Shown here piece after piece: positions 45,601 to 55,745 of a stretch of DNA of 64,000 bases. Under the pieces are notes generated by a model. It ran no database searches, had not been told where the DNA came from, and saw only the letters and a list, made by a program, of their open reading frames with translations. The DNA comes from Norana najaformis (lineage: Eukaryota > Annelida > Clitellata > Crassiclitellata > Hormogastridae). Location: the NCBI GenBank assembly GCA_964023275.1, contig OZ029915.1:39085238-39149237 (forward strand), read 5' to 3'. Each line of letters starts with the position of its first letter. Position 1 is the first letter of the stretch. The position numbers and the translations under genes were made by a program.

Positions 45601-48052
45601 TCGAAGTTAAAACCTACGTTGTTAATGGTGGGCGTTAATGGCGATTAATCGACAGCCCTAGTACTTAACAGTTTTTTCTCCATCTTGCTAGATTGTGAAA
45701 GAATACCACAGGGTTACTGTAGTCAAATTACGAGTGTTTGACATCTCAGATTAGCTTTTTAGCAGTGTGTACATAGGACATCTTGAATAGACTGTACATA
45801 CATTATAGATTACATTAATAAATTATAAAAGTGTATTTTTACGTACCCCTTGCACTTGAAGCAACCAGTGGCACATCAAATTATCATTAATGAAAAGATT
45901 TATAGTTTGTCAAAGTCAAAGATACCATAGCAACATCTTTGATGACTTGAGTGTAATAATATTGTAGGATGCAGATCTGCTGAATTCCTTGACAGGCATC
46001 CCTGATGCTGAAGACATCCTACTATTTTCTGTACCAGTCTGTGCACCGTACAGTGCAATGGTCAATTACAAGTCAGTTCGGGTTTTTCTGAGTGGATCAG
46101 TATTTTCTTAATTTGATTGATGTTTCAGTTACCTGTGACTGGTTTGATTTTGATTATGGCTGTAAAATGTCAGCTTCTCTGTTTTGCAGGCATTCCTTAA
46201 TCACATTAGCCGATGTTGGTAATTTTTTATAAGCAAAAAGCAGATCTCTTTTAGCAAAAAGTGGACTTGTTTTCTGTGTCTATCCTTCCACACAACTGCC
46301 CAACTACCAAATAGGAATTCTGCACAGGTTGACCATACAGTGGCAGGTTGTAATGAGTAATATGTTTAGCCATTAGTACTGACTTGTATGTTTAATCATG
46401 GATGCGCTTAGTTTCTGTGTATTGTAGCTAAACATTTATGTGGTGCCTTCAGAGTACCTCTTGAAAATGCTGCCTACCAGACTATGATGTTAAAGTTGCT
46501 AAGAACGAGAAATTCATACGCAGGCAAAGAATGGGAAATGCCATCATTATCAGGCTTTTAGGCACGTGTAGAACCTTGCCACAGATTCTTCTGCAGCTGG
46601 ACAGTTGACAGTGTATTTGGAGTTTCTGGTCTATACTGAATTACATGCAACGAAAGAAAAGCTGAATCAAGCAGTCACAGCACAGTTATGCTGAATGAAT
46701 AGCATTTACTAATGATATAATACGCCATGTTCAAAACTCCGTCACACCATCAGGCCTCTGCAGAATGGCCATCCTTCAGTAGCCTGGTACATGGGGTCAC
46801 TGAACGATGAACTCTGCAATAGATAGCCGACACCACTTTGAACAGTCCTGATTTGCAGCTGACCAACCCAATCTGTAGCCGTGTTGGGATTTTTAGCATT
46901 TGAAACTGCTGTTCTTTCCAGATATAAAGTCAAACTTGTGCCTGGTACAACAAGGCGAGGGAAAGGTGAGTTTTGAGATTGATCCATTTTGGTTGTGATA
47001 TGATTTGATATGCTTGACCTCCAAAAGTACCATTATACTTTCGAGAGCCAAAACAGATTTTACAATAGGGCTTGACCTTCAGAATCCACAGTGAACCGAG
47101 TTGGTCTTAATTATGCTTAATACTTGGCAATCGAAAGTGACATACATGTACCTGCTAAGAGCTGTCTGATCTTTATTGATGTATCGTGTGTATAATCTGG
47201 AGTTCATATTGTGATTTGTGTTCATGTCATGACCTCCATAATGTCAACATACATTAGACAAATTGGACTGTAAGCGTTGGTTCATAGTAACTGCTAATCA
47301 CATTGGTTGGCATTCATCATTCTGTGTCACTGACATGTACAAGCTGACAGATACAATTTTCTGTAAAAGATAGCAACTTGTTCATTACTGATTACCTAAA
47401 ATAGTTTATCCAGTTATTCTATAAGTGAAGGCAGTTCCTAGCAGCATTGTGTATATTTATATTTGCCTATATATTTGTTTAATCATTTTATGCTGTATTT
47501 GTTTTAGCTGCAAAAACAGCATTAAATATGTTTATGTACGACAAGACAGCTGTTACAAGAGAAAAGGATCTACTGAAAATTCTTAAGGTTTGTCTTCAGT
47601 TTTTGCGTGTGATATCCTAACCTAAAGCAGCTGAAACTTCAGTGCTTTAGTTTAATTTCTAATTCAACATAAAATTTCCTGTAGCACCACACTGGACATA
47701 ACGGCATCTGCCTATGTTTATTCACAAAATGAGGCTGTTCTGTTTCTAGGCTTTTCTACTTGCATCGAGTAATCATGTAGTGGCAAAAAAACAGAAGATG
47801 TACGATGCTGAAGTTCTACTACTGTTTGGTCGTTATCTTCTAAAATTCTTCATTTCACTTGGGAAATATTTTGTTAGCAATAAATTTATTGATTCGTGAA
47901 TGAAACTTAATTAATGTAAGGCATTTAAGAAACTGCTGAGGCAATAAATTAAAAAAATGCATCTTGTTTTGCAGGACACAGACTTATCAAGAAATATGCC
48001 AGGAAAAGTGAAAGTTTCAGCTCCAAATATGCGCAGACAAAAGCATAAATGA
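24406..48052 (+). CDS. NEMF: NEMF (Rqc2/Tae2 family), 32 exons
   Basis: NEMF binds 60S subunits with stalled peptidyl-tRNA, recruits the Listerin E3 ligase and directs C-terminal tailing of the nascent chain. Exons: 24406-24464, 26436-26504, 27707-27809, 28245-28370, 28892-29040, 29956-30023, 30336-30425, 30997-31070, 31298-31368, 31689-31764, 32183-32245, 33060-33185, 33464-33624, 34378-34479, 36309-36372, 36689-36777, 37499-37602, 38266-38328, 39121-39233, 39751-39808, 40053-40111, 40338-40717, 41102-41236, 41972-42041, 42605-42685, 43269-43346, 43811-44003, 44590-44714, 45968-46071, 46922-46965, 47508-47587, 47975-48052. They total 3255 nt, or 1084 aa plus TGA (human 1076 aa), and every phase closes. 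The start MKSRFTTFD aligns with human MKSRFSTID. All domains are present in order. Confidence 0.97.
25335..25485 (+). mobile_element. LINE ORF2 tail relic
   Basis: Translation with frame changes gives [20 protein letters not shown] then [12 protein letters not shown], matching the RSFSVAGPxAWNxLP...SFKxxLKTHLF end of CR1/L2-like ORFs. Located in NEMF intron 1. Confidence 0.55.
30892..30968 (+). pseudogene. Decayed copy of NEMF exon 8
   Basis: Matches exon 8 (30997-31070) through TCTTTTGGAAGC, then an ACTGTTATGAACAAC-like block, then GATCAAGAAATTT. It lies about 105 bp upstream of the real exon in the same orientation. Its translation in the original frame is [10 protein letters not shown] followed by a stop, one codon triplet is missing near the start, and the preceding sequence (AAAAAG) has no polypyrimidine tract. 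It is therefore a dead tandem exon duplicate rather than an alternative exon. Confidence 0.82.
33930..34040 (+). mobile_element. Possible LINE ORF2 tail relic
   Basis: [20 protein letters not shown] then LKTYLF and a stop resembles the SWNxLPxSLR...FxxxLKTYLF ending of CR1/L2-type ORFs. Only this short match supports it. In NEMF intron 13. Confidence 0.4.
34378..40111 (+). CDS. NEMF: NEMF exons 14-21: linker and NFACT-R domain
   Basis: Residues about 412-629. Exon 14 encodes an acidic start ([15 protein letters not shown]) then [18 protein letters not shown]. Exon 16 gives [12 protein letters not shown]. Exons 17-21 encode NFACT-R (DUF814): [111 protein letters not shown]. The exon 13-14 linker is shorter than in human, where an NPYLL segment occurs, so a small exon there could have been missed. 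Intron 14 holds two stacked LINE fragments. A dead copy of exon 18 lies at about 38947-39021. Confidence 0.95.
34890..35463 (+). mobile_element. CR1/L2-like LINE RT C-terminal fragment
   Basis: Translation in mixed frames gives [20 protein letters not shown] (relic of LDYCNSLLxGLP), [32 protein letters not shown] (the APxYLxELxxP block) and finally [12 protein letters not shown] with a stop (LKTHLF end). Decayed, and directly abutted by an RTE-type fragment at about 35465. Confidence 0.7.
35465..36271 (+). mobile_element. RTE/BovB-like LINE 3' end with 218-codon open frame
   Basis: The open frame 35486-36142 encodes the C-terminal part of an endonuclease-RT polyprotein: [98 protein letters not shown] and the terminal [20 protein letters not shown]. 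This layout matches the ends of RTE/BovB-type ORFs. The catalytic YADD part is missing because the copy is 5' truncated at about 35465. The open frame suggests a fairly recent insertion. After the stop come ATAC-rich repeats (36200-36226) and a perfect 25-bp tandem duplication (36222-36246 and 36247-36271). The antisense ORF over this region is a shadow. Confidence 0.82.
38947..39021 (+). pseudogene. Decayed copy of NEMF exon 18 and its acceptor
   Basis: Phrases TCATCTATGATAACTG, TTTCTGGTGATTTCTATTG, CATGCTGAACTTCATGAAGC and CAGCCATGTT parallel the exon-18 acceptor region and exon (TCATCTGTGACAATTATG, TTTCTAGGTGATCTCTATG, CATGCTGACCTTCATGGAGC, CAGCAGTGTT). The copy lies about 0.7 kb downstream of the source. 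The acceptor AG is now GG, there are small deletions, and the frame is broken. Confidence 0.78.
40338..48052 (+). CDS. NEMF: NEMF exons 22-32: acidic/basic linker and NFACT-C
   Basis: Residues about 630-1084. Exon 22 (380 bp) starts [16 protein letters not shown] and becomes a long Asp/Glu/Ser-rich acidic tract ending [15 protein letters not shown]. Exons 23-27 include [35 protein letters not shown] (an animal NEMF signature) and a Lys/Gln-rich stretch. Exon 28 was placed at 44590 because the AG at 44573 breaks the phase. Exons 29-32 encode [69 protein letters not shown], and the end [18 protein letters not shown]. Confidence 0.95.
41290..41450 (-). repeat. Hairpin-rich dispersed repeat, copy 1
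   Basis: CAGTGGGTGAACCCAAAAGG, AACATAATGTTCTGCTAC, GTCACCCTAATTACATCAT and GGGTGACA recur in diverged form at 50005-50165. The two ACC/GGT arms around TTACATCAT form a stem-loop, and GAACATAATGTTC is another small palindrome. Orientation is set by the second copy, whose A-rich/(GA)n side looks like a minus-strand 3' tail. Confidence 0.6.
44345..44440 (+). mobile_element. tRNA-like SINE head
   Basis: TAGCAGAGTGGTCAAATGG (A box-like) and GGAGTTCAGATCC (B box-like), spaced as in a class II tRNA with a variable arm. The start resembles that of the repeat at 19055. There is no clean cloverleaf, so it is a SINE relic in NEMF intron 27. Confidence 0.45.
44985..45205 (+). mobile_element. LINE endonuclease fragment (CR1/L2-like)
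   Basis: One open frame reads [20 protein letters not shown] then [38 protein letters not shown]. This matches the APE end of CR1/L2 LINEs (HTxGHTLDLIIT...SLSDHxxI) including the SDH catalytic motif. It is a short isolated relic in NEMF intron 28. Confidence 0.75.
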
Positions 48053-49204
48053 TTCCCATCTAGCTGTTTCTAAATCTGCACAAATTGGATATGTAACTGA
48101 TACCATTTGGAAGGGCTTTTTATTTCAAACTGGAAGCCATACACAGTGGAAAACCAGAGACACCATAACATTCTTAACTATGAATCTTTAAGAACAATCC
48201 TGTATCAAACCCTTGTTGCTTTCAGTCTGTTCTCTGAAAAGCATCCAGTTGACCTTTGAAAACTTGGCTACGTCTGTGTATGGATGAAGGTAGCTTACGG
48301 CCAATATAAAATCAGCATCTTGTTTGTGCTATCACTAAATATTTTCTGGTAAATGTTATGATAGTAATAACATTTAACTAAACTGTGTATTGCTGTATGC
48401 TAGCATATGCTGATTTATGCCAGAACAACCTTACATCATGTATCATAACAGATTCGTCTTTTGGAAGACGTCCTTATTGATAACACAGTCCTGTTATAAC
48501 ATGGTACTTAATGTGTCTTTCGGAGATTGCATTATAAAGAAGTTCCAATGAACTGGTTTACACTTAAAGGTCTTGGCCAGTTTATTTGTAACCCACATGT
48601 CATAATATATCTTCAGAACTGGTTTATCATAAATTATTTCTGCTCATGTATGTTATTTGTATTCAGTATAGTTGAAGGTTACTTAAAGCTTCTTTGTCCT
48701 AAAATAATTAGCCTCAAGTGCTGCATGAGTTTGGTAGTATTACAATTACAAATTCAGCGAATTGGCATTCTGGACAATGACGAGATCAACTGTAGTATAT
48801 TTTCATGTGCTGTTTCAAGCATTGTCAACACGATGGAATTTATGATGCTAATGCTTACAACCTATTGCAAGCTTTATGGTCACTGATCAAACTTAAAAAG
48901 CTGAAGTTTGATCAAGTTTTGAACAGCTGCTGTCTTCCATGCTTACCACTTGTGGCTGACTACCCAAACCCATAGGCATAAGTTACATGCAGCAAATAGA
49001 CTTGATCCAACCCATCACCAATATATAACTAAGGTCCTAAACAGTTATGCGTTCATTGGGCCTATAGCGGTGCGGCCTGGTGCTGCTTGTGGTAGCTGGT
49101 GACCAAGCGTGGGTCTGATGAACGTGGCCATCAAAGAGGCTAGCAGTGTCCATTGTTTGAGCCTCCTCGGTATTGTCTTCGGTTAATATCGTACGAAATG
49201 AGAG
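48053..49204 (+). other. NEMF 3' flank, no gene seen
   Basis: AT-rich sequence probably containing the NEMF 3'UTR. No canonical AATAAA was found in the first several hundred bases; AATATA occurs near 48303. A 119-codon ORF at 48527-48886 has no recognisable similarity and reads like untranslated sequence. Confidence 0.4.
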
Positions 49205-49445
49205 CTTGACCTACTGTAAATTGTACACGTTTTTCTATAGCGACCATATGGCCTCCACCCGCGCACGGGTGAGATCCTTCACCACCGCTACACGCCATTT
49301 AAGGTCCCCGCGCACGGACCGTACTAGCCCGAGATTCAAATCTCTGAAATAAGCCACGACCGGGACGCGAACCTGGGATCCTCACGCACCGAGGCTTCCT
49401 TGGCGTACGCGCTTACTGATGTAGCTAACTAGGCCAGTTACATGA
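49205..49445 (-). mobile_element. SINE-like repeat, family 1, copy C
   Basis: On the minus strand: GGCCTAGTTAGCTACATCAG (A box-like), GTACGCCAAGG, CCCAGGTTCGCGTCCCGG (B box GGTTCGCGTCC), then TCGTGGCTTATT, GAGATTTGAATCTCGGGCTA, GTACGGTCCGTGC, GCGGTGGTGAAGG, and the 3' end GTGGAGGCCATATGGTCGCT with an A-rich TACAATTTACAG tail. It is the most complete copy, and markedly more CpG-rich than its surroundings. Confidence 0.62.
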
Positions 49446-49946
49446 TCCTGCAACCCTTGTTGCTTTAAGGTGCAGTACGTACTCGTCGTTGACTGTCTGA
49501 CCATTCTAACTGGCGCTTTAGAAGTTCTGAATGGAGACACCGGTGAGGCAGGGGTCTTAAAATGGCGGCCGTGGACCACTAGCAGACATCAGATTTTAAT
49601 CCAGGGCGTGACCTCTTAAAAATCAGAGATCCAATCTCTTATCTTAACTTACCGGGTAACCCTATCAACACCTGAGTCCCATTAATATCGATCTCAAGTA
49701 TTTTTCTGACTTTTACTTCCGAAAACACCTTAAAATCTAAAAACTCCAGCAAGCAAAACAACCATTAATTAACATTATTAACATCTTTGCATCCAACCAT
49801 AGACATCTTGAATATTAATATGCATGATGTCTATGCATCCAACCAACGAGCATCCAACACAAGCAGACATCAACCGGAAGAAAAGCTTATCTCCGAAACA
49901 CATCATCACATGACTACAAAGCAAGTCGGCGGCTGCCATCCGCCAC

Positions 49947-49948
<2 letters not shown>

Positions 49949-50002
<54 letters not shown>
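49949..50002. repeat. (GA)n microsatellite
   Basis: About 26 GA units joined directly to GATTTTATTGACAACC. In reverse this is CAATAAAATC(TC)n, so the tract looks like the 3' tail of the adjacent minus-strand retroposon. Confidence 0.95.
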
Positions 50003-50006
<4 letters not shown>

Positions 50007-50165
50007 ATTGACAACCAAAAATAATTAACAAATACAACTATAGTCCGTCACATACAGTGGTGCCAATGGGCTGACCTAAAAGGAACAAACAGTTCCGCTA
50101 CGAAGGTCACCTATTTACATCATGGATTACAAATAGGTGACAGTATAATACTGAGTAAAACAATT
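50003..50165 (-). repeat. Hairpin-rich dispersed repeat, copy 2, with (GA)n end
   Basis: Diverged copy of 41290-41450: CAGTGGTGCCAATGGGCTGA, CCTAAAAGGAACAAACAG, GTTCCGCTAC, GTCACCTATTTACATCATGG, ATTACAAATAGGTGACAG. TCACCTATTT and AAATAGGTGA form a perfect 10-bp stem around a 14-base loop. Read on the minus strand, the hairpin is followed by an AATAAAA stretch and (CT)n, as in a retroposon 3' end. Confidence 0.65.
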
Positions 50166-50454
50166 AATAATCTAAAATATAAAGTAATTTTTATAATCAA
50201 TGTCATTGCATAAACCTAAACAAAAAAACACTTAACTAAGCACCAAAAATACTTAACTAAGTGCATTGAGTATATGAGATTTTAGACTTGTTTAAACTGG
50301 TATAATGTCTATTAGTAGCGTGAACAGAAACTGTCTATTATTAGTGTGAACAGAATGTTTATGATATATATGAGATGATCGTGTTTAGTGACCATGCACT
50401 TATGCATTTATTTTGCGCTATTACATCTCTGGTTAACCTGTGACGACACATTTC

Positions 50455-51245
50455 CGTTACAGTGACATCTAATCTTCTGTGCCTGAACCCAGCTAAAACT
50501 AAATTCATACTTACAGGCCTGCGTGATCAGCTCAAGAATACTCTTGACCCCTTTATCTCCCTCAACCTGGACTCCGCCTCCACCCTCACCTTTAATTCTA
50601 ACTCTCCGGTCTGCAATTTAGGCGTAGGCCTAATATTCTACCAAAACCTCGCCTTTTCTAATCATACCATCCATCTTTCCCACTCTTGCTTATGCATATC
50701 CGTTACCTTCGCAGAATCCACCCTATGCTTGACTACCATTGCCACATCCAAAGTCCATGCAAAAAATAGACTACCTCAATTCACTTTTCCTCAATACCAC
50801 TCAAATAAACAACCTTCAAGCTATCCAGAATGCTTTTGCTCATGCTGTCACCAAAACTCCCAAACGCATCAATCCTGTTCAGTAATCACTTCATTGGCTT
50901 AAAATACCAGAACACATAGTGTAGGCCTATAAAGTCCTTTCGCTTACATATAACACAATTCAATCTTCCCATCTGTCCAATCTTCGTCAGTTTTTTTACA
51001 ATCCAACCACTCTGTTCAACCCGATCCTCTACTCTCCTAACATTTCTTCGCCCTCCCGTCACCTCATCCTTAAAATTTTGAAATTGCTCCATAGCCACAG
51101 CTGTTCCACCCCTCTGGAATAAACACCCGCCAGAATTACGAAAATTATTAACTGACCCATCATACGAACTCACAAACACTTCACCTCTTGTAATTTCTGC
51201 GCTGGTCTTTCACTCAAAACTGAACACATTACTCTTCTAAAATGC
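50455..51245 (+). mobile_element. CR1/L2-like LINE RT C-terminal fragment
   Basis: The open stretch 50462-50902 starts TSNLLCLNPAKTKFILTGLR (WMxxNxLxLNPxKTEF motif), continues NLGVGLIFYQNLAFSNHTIH and, in shifted frames, IQNAFAHAVTKTPKRINPVQ, SLHWLKIPEHI, VLSLTYNTIQSSHPSNLRQF, KFWNCSIATAVPPLWNKHPP, and an LKTEHITLLK end. Several frameshifts. It is the longest CR1/L2 piece in the window. Confidence 0.78.
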
Positions 51246-51375
51246 ACTAATGCATAATTATGGCATCAACCGATCGCGCACCAAAGCCAAGCCGCAATCA
51301 GGTCAATATCCAGAAGGTCAGTCCATAAGACAGAGAAGCAGCCTACCGTGGATAAGCAATTTGAAAAAGGTAAGT
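51246..51375. repeat. Dispersed repeat, copy 2 (partner at 15945)
   Basis: Follows the LINE end directly and shares ordered phrases with 15945-16090, so it is likely the LINE 3'UTR/tail. Confidence 0.5.
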
Positions 51376-52020
51376 TTTAAGTTGAGAATGAAATTAAATT
51401 CAAAATTTAGTTCGGGGCACAAGAAGAGGCAGAACATTCAATAAGCGTATACAGTAATCGTGAACCTGGGAGGGCTGAACAAAGGTAAAAGGTAAGTTGA
51501 GCGGCTGAAAGTGTATAATTTTACAAACTATGAGACAAATGTTAAACTGGATTCTTTATTCTGCAGGAAACCATTGCAATCATTACTGCATATGGGGGAT
51601 GTAATGGAATACGAGTGTTTTCGTTACAGTCCTGGCCAAGGAGTTCTGAAGCTCTGCATTTGTAATTTGTGCAGATTTGCCATTTTGACCCTTGTACATC
51701 AAAAGTGATACCAAATTTTCCAATGCTAAAGTTCGGCGTTATAAAATCTTTCTGTATGACGGCATTGGACGGACGAATTATGGGTGTGCGGTATTTCGGG
51801 AATGCCTGTTCCCAACGAGCTCTTGTCCTACAGGTTGAATACTTGCAGATTCAACCATGTGATGACGTTACCGAAACCAACAGAATGTTAGTATGTGACT
51901 GAATTAATTAATCAGAAGTATTTAAGTAAAATAATTGCGTCTTAAGTGTGATTTTATTTCCATTCTTAAATAAATATAAATCTTTAGAACTATCAAATCC
52001 TGTTTGGTAACTTCATCTTT

Positions 52021-52100
52021 GCCAATAGGTGGTTACAATGACGTCATTTAAATGTTGCGTCTATAAATATTTATTCTGTGCTTCATTACGTGTTGTTTCA
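52021..52100 (+). promoter_or_regulatory. Candidate SOCS core promoter: CCAAT, CRE, TATA
   Basis: GCCAATAGG at 52021-52029, a perfect palindromic CRE TGACGTCA at 52039-52046 and TATAAATA at 52062-52069, all on a ~50-bp stretch. TTTCAGCC near 52091-52098 lies about 30 bp past the TATA box and fits an initiator. A donor-like CTGCAG/GTACAA is at 52215/52216. The next + strand gene is the SOCS CDS, whose 5'UTR acceptor is at 55736, so this could be its promoter and first non-coding exon. The link is inferred from position. Confidence 0.5.
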
Positions 52101-54079
52101 GCCATTGATGATGACTGACCATTGATCTATGGTCAGGCGGCGGGTTGGGATTTTTACTGATAAATTTTACTCGCCAGGTCGCCTGACAGCGGCACTTCAT
52201 CTACAGACATTCTGCAGGTACAAATTCACTATCATCACGAGGAATATTAATTATTCTGAAGTGTCTTTGTGGTTCGCATCCGAGACTTGTTGACGAAAGA
52301 AGGAGGAAGGAAATCAAGATTCTGCCTCCCTCCGTGAGTCCAACTTAGAGCCTCTCGAACAACAGACCCACATCCAAGTACGCAGGCAGATTGATAGTAC
52401 GCGAGTCTTTTCTGATTTGTTTAATCCCTACATTGGCAATGGCGAACAGGTTAGCCCCAGTAATAATCCATACATAGCTTGGGTTAATGTAGTTGGATTC
52501 TTATGTTTATTACTGGTACGAGAAAGTCCAAATTACAAAATTACACACTTCAGAATTTCTTTTGCACAAGTCGTTGCTTCAGTTTCAGGTCTCAACCCAT
52601 GCACATATTCAACACATTAACTCAAAACATTGCCTTTGTGTGAACCTGTGTGCACTGCTGTCTGTCTAGTGGACTGTACCAAGAAGACATCTGACGATTC
52701 GTCTAATCAGACTGTCTCGTTGGTTGTGGTTGCAGTCGTCAGAGTCGACCAGACATTGTTTTTGTGCAGTTAACTAGAACTGTAATTGGTGATGGGGCCT
52801 TTCAGGTCACCTGCCCTCATGAGATGTAGCCTTAATTTTCAAGGTCTGTCTGTTGGAGTTGTGGTATTTTTATACAGTTAATTTCTACTGGACCTTTGAT
52901 AAGGTATAACAGCTGGGGTCCAGGTTGACCATTTTAGATGCATTAGACATAGTAAAATGTACATTTTAAATGTTGAGGCAATTACTTTGTTATCTGTATC
53001 ATGCTGTAGTCCTGATGCAGCTAGTCAACATAAAAACTTCAAGAACCTGACAAATCTATGAAAAACATTTTGGTGTAAAAGTAGAATAAAATTGCCAACA
53101 TGAAAATGCTTTAGTGTGAACACTGAATGGAACTTCTTTTGCTGATAGCCATGTTAAAAGCCGACTTGACAGAATTACCAGCTCAGCAAAGAGACTTGCA
53201 GTTTGTGCAAGTCTGCGAGCTTCAACTTTGTTGCAACAGATGTTGACCCAAGGACTTGTTCATTTGGGTCAAGACACGTGCTCCAGGCACCAGGTTCATA
53301 TGTGTCTCAGCTGAAGACACTGGTCAACGTGAGATGAAATTTGGATTACCTGACAAATACACTGATGCAAAACTATAAATGGAATAAGGTCCCATCTTGT
53401 GTTCAATCATATGATGCATGACAGCGTGGCAGTGAAACGGTTTTCTTCTGTCCTGCAAAGTGTGATCATACTGTTTGAAAACCTGTCTGCTGCTGCTAAT
53501 ACCGCTGTTATAATTGCTGAACTGCATAAAATAACAGAAAGCAGAAAATAACAGATTTTCAGACCAGAAAATACATTGCATGTACATACAACGAGAACTG
53601 ATATATTGGAAATTGTTGAACTATCTGACTAAGCAATGATATGTGGTATCCTTCATGACCTGCAAAGAAAACAGTCTGTTATGGCCATGCTTAGGTAAAT
53701 ACTGGACTCCATTTCCTCATTACTGTGCACTTTTGGAGTTTCTAATGCTGACTGCCATACTGCACAACAATACCAAATGGTGTTGGACAAATTACAAACA
53801 TGATAAGACAGTTTTCCAGTGTAAATAATACTTGTATGAATTAATGTTATTTGGGTCAGTCAATGCAGAAATGAGGACACTGAATTGTATTTGTTTGAAT
53901 TATAAATTGTATTTTCAGCACTTCAGTGTTTACTACATAAATGTGCACTGTAAAATTGCTAAATTTTTATGAAGTAGCATGTTTGACACACCAGATATTT
54001 AAAAATATGTTATACAGAGGTAAGTATCATACACTTCCCGAAAGTAGACCACAAGCTGAAGCTATGTGGAAAGTTCCAT

Positions 54080-54212
54080 GATGATGAGTTGGATACCAAT
54101 GGTTGAGTTGGCTAGAATGATCCTGTGGTGACACAGTGACAAATTTGACAGTTTGGACTGTGTTACTGCTCGCCATATAATCCTTGGCCAGTAGCACTGC
54201 CATGGGGTGATG
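54080..54212. repeat. 133-bp direct repeat, copy 1
   Basis: Identical by eye to 54626-54758. It begins GATGATGAGTTGGATACC and ends CATGGGGTGATG, with different flanks on both sides. The offset is 546 bp. Confidence 0.92.
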
Positions 54213-54625
54213 CCTGTACATGGACTCATTACTGAAATACAGTGATTGGAAAATGTGAGGAAAACATGTAAGTTGCCTTGGCACTGAAACCACAGTTGTG
54301 TTGTAAGACTCATATCTCAGGATTTACTAGGTATTATGGTCTGAAACTTTGCAAACTTTCATGATACATATGTTTCGATATATTGGCCAAATATTAACAA
54401 AAATAATACTGTTAGAGGGGGATTTTTCACAAAACTGGTTGAGTTGACATGGAATGACCCCATAATTGTGTGGCTGTGCTACAGCAGTTGATAAGGTTAG
54501 GACAGAAGCCATTCGAGTAAGTGCATGATCATAGCGGTATAACCAACACCTACAAGTACAAATACAATTTTCAGTACTTCAGTACATCCTTATTTACATA
54601 CTAGCCAAAAATTATAGATAGCTGA

Positions 54626-54758
54626 GATGATGAGTTGGATACCAATGGTTGAGTTGGCTAGAATGATCCTGTGGTGACACAGTGACAAATTTGACAGTTT
54701 GGACTGTGTTACTGCTCGCCATATAATCCTTGGCCAGTAGCACTGCCATGGGGTGATG
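54626..54758. repeat. 133-bp direct repeat, copy 2
   Basis: Second identical copy. The minus-strand ORFs over both copies share the same peptide only because of this duplication. Confidence 0.92.
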
Positions 54759-55745
54759 TTGCTTATGATGGCCAAGACCTTGCAAAGCCAGGACTTTTTA
54801 CACCACTTGGGAATTTGTCTCAGAGTAGCCATATTCTTCTAATTGGAATATGACTTGCTCCTTGCCTTGCAGGAGGTTTTTTACTGCACTAGGGCATTGC
54901 AACAGCTTTTAGAAATTAACAAGTAAGCCAATTACCAACAGCAAGAATAAAGGTTGATCACTGGAAGTTGTCAGTCATTAGAACATGTTTTTGAAGCTGA
55001 ATATTGACAAAATCTGTCTCCAGACTTAGATGGCAGTGATAAATGAGCTACTGTTAATAATCTTTCAAATACTAAAAGGAAAATTATCTGCTTTCATTTT
55101 TCAAGACATGGAGAATCACATTGCCAGTGTAGATTCAAAAGAGTATACAGCCAAATTTGTTGCTTCTTTTTTTGGTTTCTTTTCGTGCAACATGGCAGTG
55201 TGAAGGTATGTTCAGCCATCTGAGCCTATACTAATCAACGATTTTCTGAGCAGATCTTTTGTCTGGACCTGTTGTTATCGATGACCATTTAATTTGTCCC
55301 AATTTGTCTGTATCAGTTTTGAGACTTGTACTTTTATATTATATGTTAGCAGAAACCAAGATCAATATCAGGGCTTGTTTTATCTAATTTTATGAGCAGT
55401 TGAAAGGGTAATCATTGAAAATATTTATGCGGTAACATTTTAAGCAAAAAGATAAGAATTAAGTTGGTGTTGTTACTGAGGATAATGTTGTTTAAGCTGA
55501 GATGCTGGCCTAAAATTGCCTCTTACTATGATGCTTGTGTATTTGCTATCTTGGAATGTTTTATGTTTTTGAATAATGGTATTTAATCCATAGCATCTGC
55601 TTCCTAGGTGGTCTGCTTGGATGAGTGGGACTGACTGAATGTCATTGACCTGTTTTATGTTGATCTGTTACTGTGGCCTATTTTATGCTTTTTGTTTTAT
55701 CCCTGACTAATGTGAATTTGTTTTTATGTTTTGTAGGTTTTGTAA

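Larger units (their letters stand above)
52220..55736 (+). other. Presumed SOCS 5' intron/upstream region
   Basis: No coding signal recognised. Apart from the 133-bp direct repeat (54080 and 54626) it is plain AT-rich sequence. It ends in a T-rich tract and TTTTGTAG at 55729-55736, a good acceptor. Confidence 0.45.

Noticed and set aside
46742..46987. 81-aa minus-strand ORF
   Set aside because: Overlaps NEMF exon 30 in antisense; no homology.
47781..47815. Possible echo of NEMF exon 31 (GGCAAAAAAACAG...ATGTACGA)
   Set aside because: Match is short and gapped; too weak next to the clear exon-8 and exon-18 copies.
49355..49440. Possible tRNA gene on the minus strand
   Set aside because: A- and B-box-like motifs are present but no consistent cloverleaf was seen, and the sequence continues into a repeat shared with other loci, so it is called a SINE head.
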